Made by a program: the position numbers and the translations under genes
Assembly (NCBI RefSeq): GCF_042434395.1
Contig: NZ_JBHLTP010000003.1
Coordinates: 940,777 to 1,004,776 of the forward strand
Length of the DNA stretch: 64,000 nt
Source of the DNA: Pontibacillus salicampi
GTDB taxonomy: Bacteria; Bacillota; Bacilli; Bacillales; BH030062
Direction: 5' to 3'
The notes under the pieces: model-generated
Databases searched by the model: none
What the model was told of the DNA's origin: nothing
The model's input: only the letters and a program-made list of their open reading frames with translations
Shown here: piece after piece, positions 63,356-64,000 of the stretch
Numbering within the stretch: the stretch's first letter is position 1
Layout of the letters: each line of letters begins with the position of its first letter

Positions 63356-63405
63356 TATCAAGAAAATGAAGCATATTAAGAAATTAGCAATGGAGGTTTT
63401 CTCTC

Positions 63406-63606
63406 ATGAAAACAGGTACAGTTAAGTGGTTTAACGCAGAAAAAGGTTTCGGATTCATTGAAGTTCCAGGCGAAGACGATGTTTTCGTTCACTTTAGTGC
63501 AATCAACCAAGAAGGTTTCAAAACTCTAGAAGAAGGTCAAAACGTAGAGTTTGAAATTACTGAAGGTAACCGCGGACCACAAGCAGCTAACGTAACAAAA
63601 GTCTAA
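63406..63606 (+). CDS. Cold-shock protein (CSD family)
   Basis: A 66-residue OB-fold RNA chaperone with RNP1 (KGFGFI) and RNP2 (VFVHFSAI) intact. It is about 85% identical to the protein at 11298 by eye. The ATG follows ATGGAGG. The leader is about 180 bases and holds a terminator-like hairpin. The gene next downstream is also cold-related (YdjO). Confidence 0.97.
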   Translation: MKTGTVKWFNAEKGFGFIEVPGEDDVFVHFSAINQEGFKTLEEGQNVEFEITEGNRGPQAANVTKV

Positions 63607-63612
63607 TTGAAA

Positions 63613-63640
63613 GAAGCTACCCAAAGCGGTAGCTTTTTCA
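63613..63640 (+). terminator. Terminator of the second cold-shock gene
   Basis: AAGCTACC pairs with GGTAGCTT, followed by five T. Confidence 0.9.
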
Positions 63641-63672
63641 TATAATTAAGTCATTCCGAAGGAGGCATTCAG

Positions 63673-63885
63673 ATGGCGTTTGGTAAGAAGAACCAAAAAG
63701 AGGTTGTTAAAGAAGACCTAAGAATCTGGGAGTGTACATCCGAGGATTGTAATGCGTGGATGAGAGATAATTTCAAAAGTGAAGAAACTCCTAAATGTCC
63801 CATATGTAAGAGTGACATGAGCACAACAATGAAAGAGCTAGAAGTTGTGGATAACCACAGCGGCGGTTGGAATAAAATCGAGTAG
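63673..63885 (+). CDS. ydjO: Cold-inducible protein YdjO-like (3' end altered by an intron)
   Basis: A 70-residue protein with a zinc-ribbon-like pair, WECTSEDCNAWMRDNF and PKCPICKSDM, the YdjO pattern. The ATG follows AAGGAGG. The last two codons and the stop (ATC GAG TAG, 63877-63885) coincide with the predicted 3' end of a group II intron on the opposite strand, so the native C-terminus was probably replaced. Confidence 0.85.
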   Translation: MAFGKKNQKEVVKEDLRIWECTSEDCNAWMRDNFKSEETPKCPICKSDMSTTMKELEVVDNHSGGWNKIE

Positions 63886-64000
63886 GAGGGAGTGACTAAC
63901 TCCCGTCCTCTCACACCACCAAGCGTACGGGACCGTACTTGGCGGTTCCTTCAAGTTTGACGAAGCATTTCGTATCGTTCAGCTAAGCTACGAAGCCCGA
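63877..64000 (-). mobile_element. Group II intron, 3' end (domains V and VI), probably class IIC
   Basis: On the minus strand, a domain V hairpin lies at 63916-63949: stem CCGCCAAG/CUUGGUGG, a CG bulge, then UACGG/CCGUA. The CGC-type triad and CG bulge point to bacterial class C. Domain VI (GGGAGT...ACTCCC) follows, and the intron would end in CTACTCGAT. The rest extends beyond the window to the right. Confidence 0.75.
63951..64000 (-). CDS. Group II intron reverse transcriptase/maturase, last 15 codons
   Basis: Just upstream of domain V an open frame ends with the residues GLRSLAERYEMLRQT and a TGA. That is where the intron-encoded protein ends in these elements. Only the C-terminal tip is in the window, so the protein cannot be judged for completeness. 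Confidence 0.5.
   Translation of the reverse strand, partial: GLRSLAERYEMLRQT

Overview
The window is chromosomal DNA from a low-GC Gram-positive bacterium of the Bacillaceae. It carries many genes typical of that family (SplA, YjcZ, YozE, YpjP, YqfQ, YfkAB, YdjO, intracellular subtilisin, SbcCD, DynA, PutR). Genes have strong AGGAGG-type ribosome sites, frequent TTG and GTG starts, and compact hairpin terminators. A halotolerant genus such as Pontibacillus, Halobacillus or Virgibacillus is my inference from the overall gene mix; there is no marker gene (rRNA) to settle it. No rRNA, tRNA, prophage or CRISPR array was seen. The only mobile DNA is the 3' end of a group II intron at the right edge.

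Layout. 1-1.7 kb: the end of a ba3-type cytochrome oxidase operon (minus). 2-5.2 kb: a dehydrogenase, CheX, and a type III polyketide synthase with its methyltransferase. 5.5-8 kb: a sodium/solute symporter with cre-like sites, convergent with an AraC regulator. 8.2-11 kb: a small membrane protein under two Fur-like boxes, a sulfurtransferase, RNase H, and a queuosine-precursor transporter behind a preQ1-type riboswitch. 11.2-19 kb: a cold-shock gene, fhs, thyA-dfrA-mobA, and tatA-tatA-tatC. 19-32 kb: a divergent LexA-type pair, PilZ, sbcDC, a possible structured RNA, ung, msrAB, and an mhqED-like pair behind an MhqR-type operator. 32-43 kb: sfsA, manA, a flavin monooxygenase, intracellular subtilisin, YfkAB, Cu/Zn-type SOD, DoxX, SDR, acylphosphatase and SplA. 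43-50.6 kb: proline catabolism (putB, rocA/pruA, putR) with cre and PutR-type sites. 50.8-55 kb: YpjP, NUDIX, and serA with an aminotransferase behind a serine T-box. 55.4-61.4 kb: a tyrosine recombinase divergent from a DNA-binding protein, then the double dynamin DynA. 61.4-64 kb: a SurA-like lipoprotein, a DUF4397 protein, a second cold-shock gene, YdjO, and the group II intron end.

The most informative content is regulatory RNA and operators rather than unusual enzymes. It includes a serine T-box (specifier AGC), a preQ1-I-like riboswitch, terminator-like hairpins in the leaders of both cold-shock genes, a mirror-image LexA promoter pair, Fur boxes around one promoter, and a folded, non-coding, terminator-ended segment after sbcC. 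All assignments come from reading the sequence; no database search was possible.
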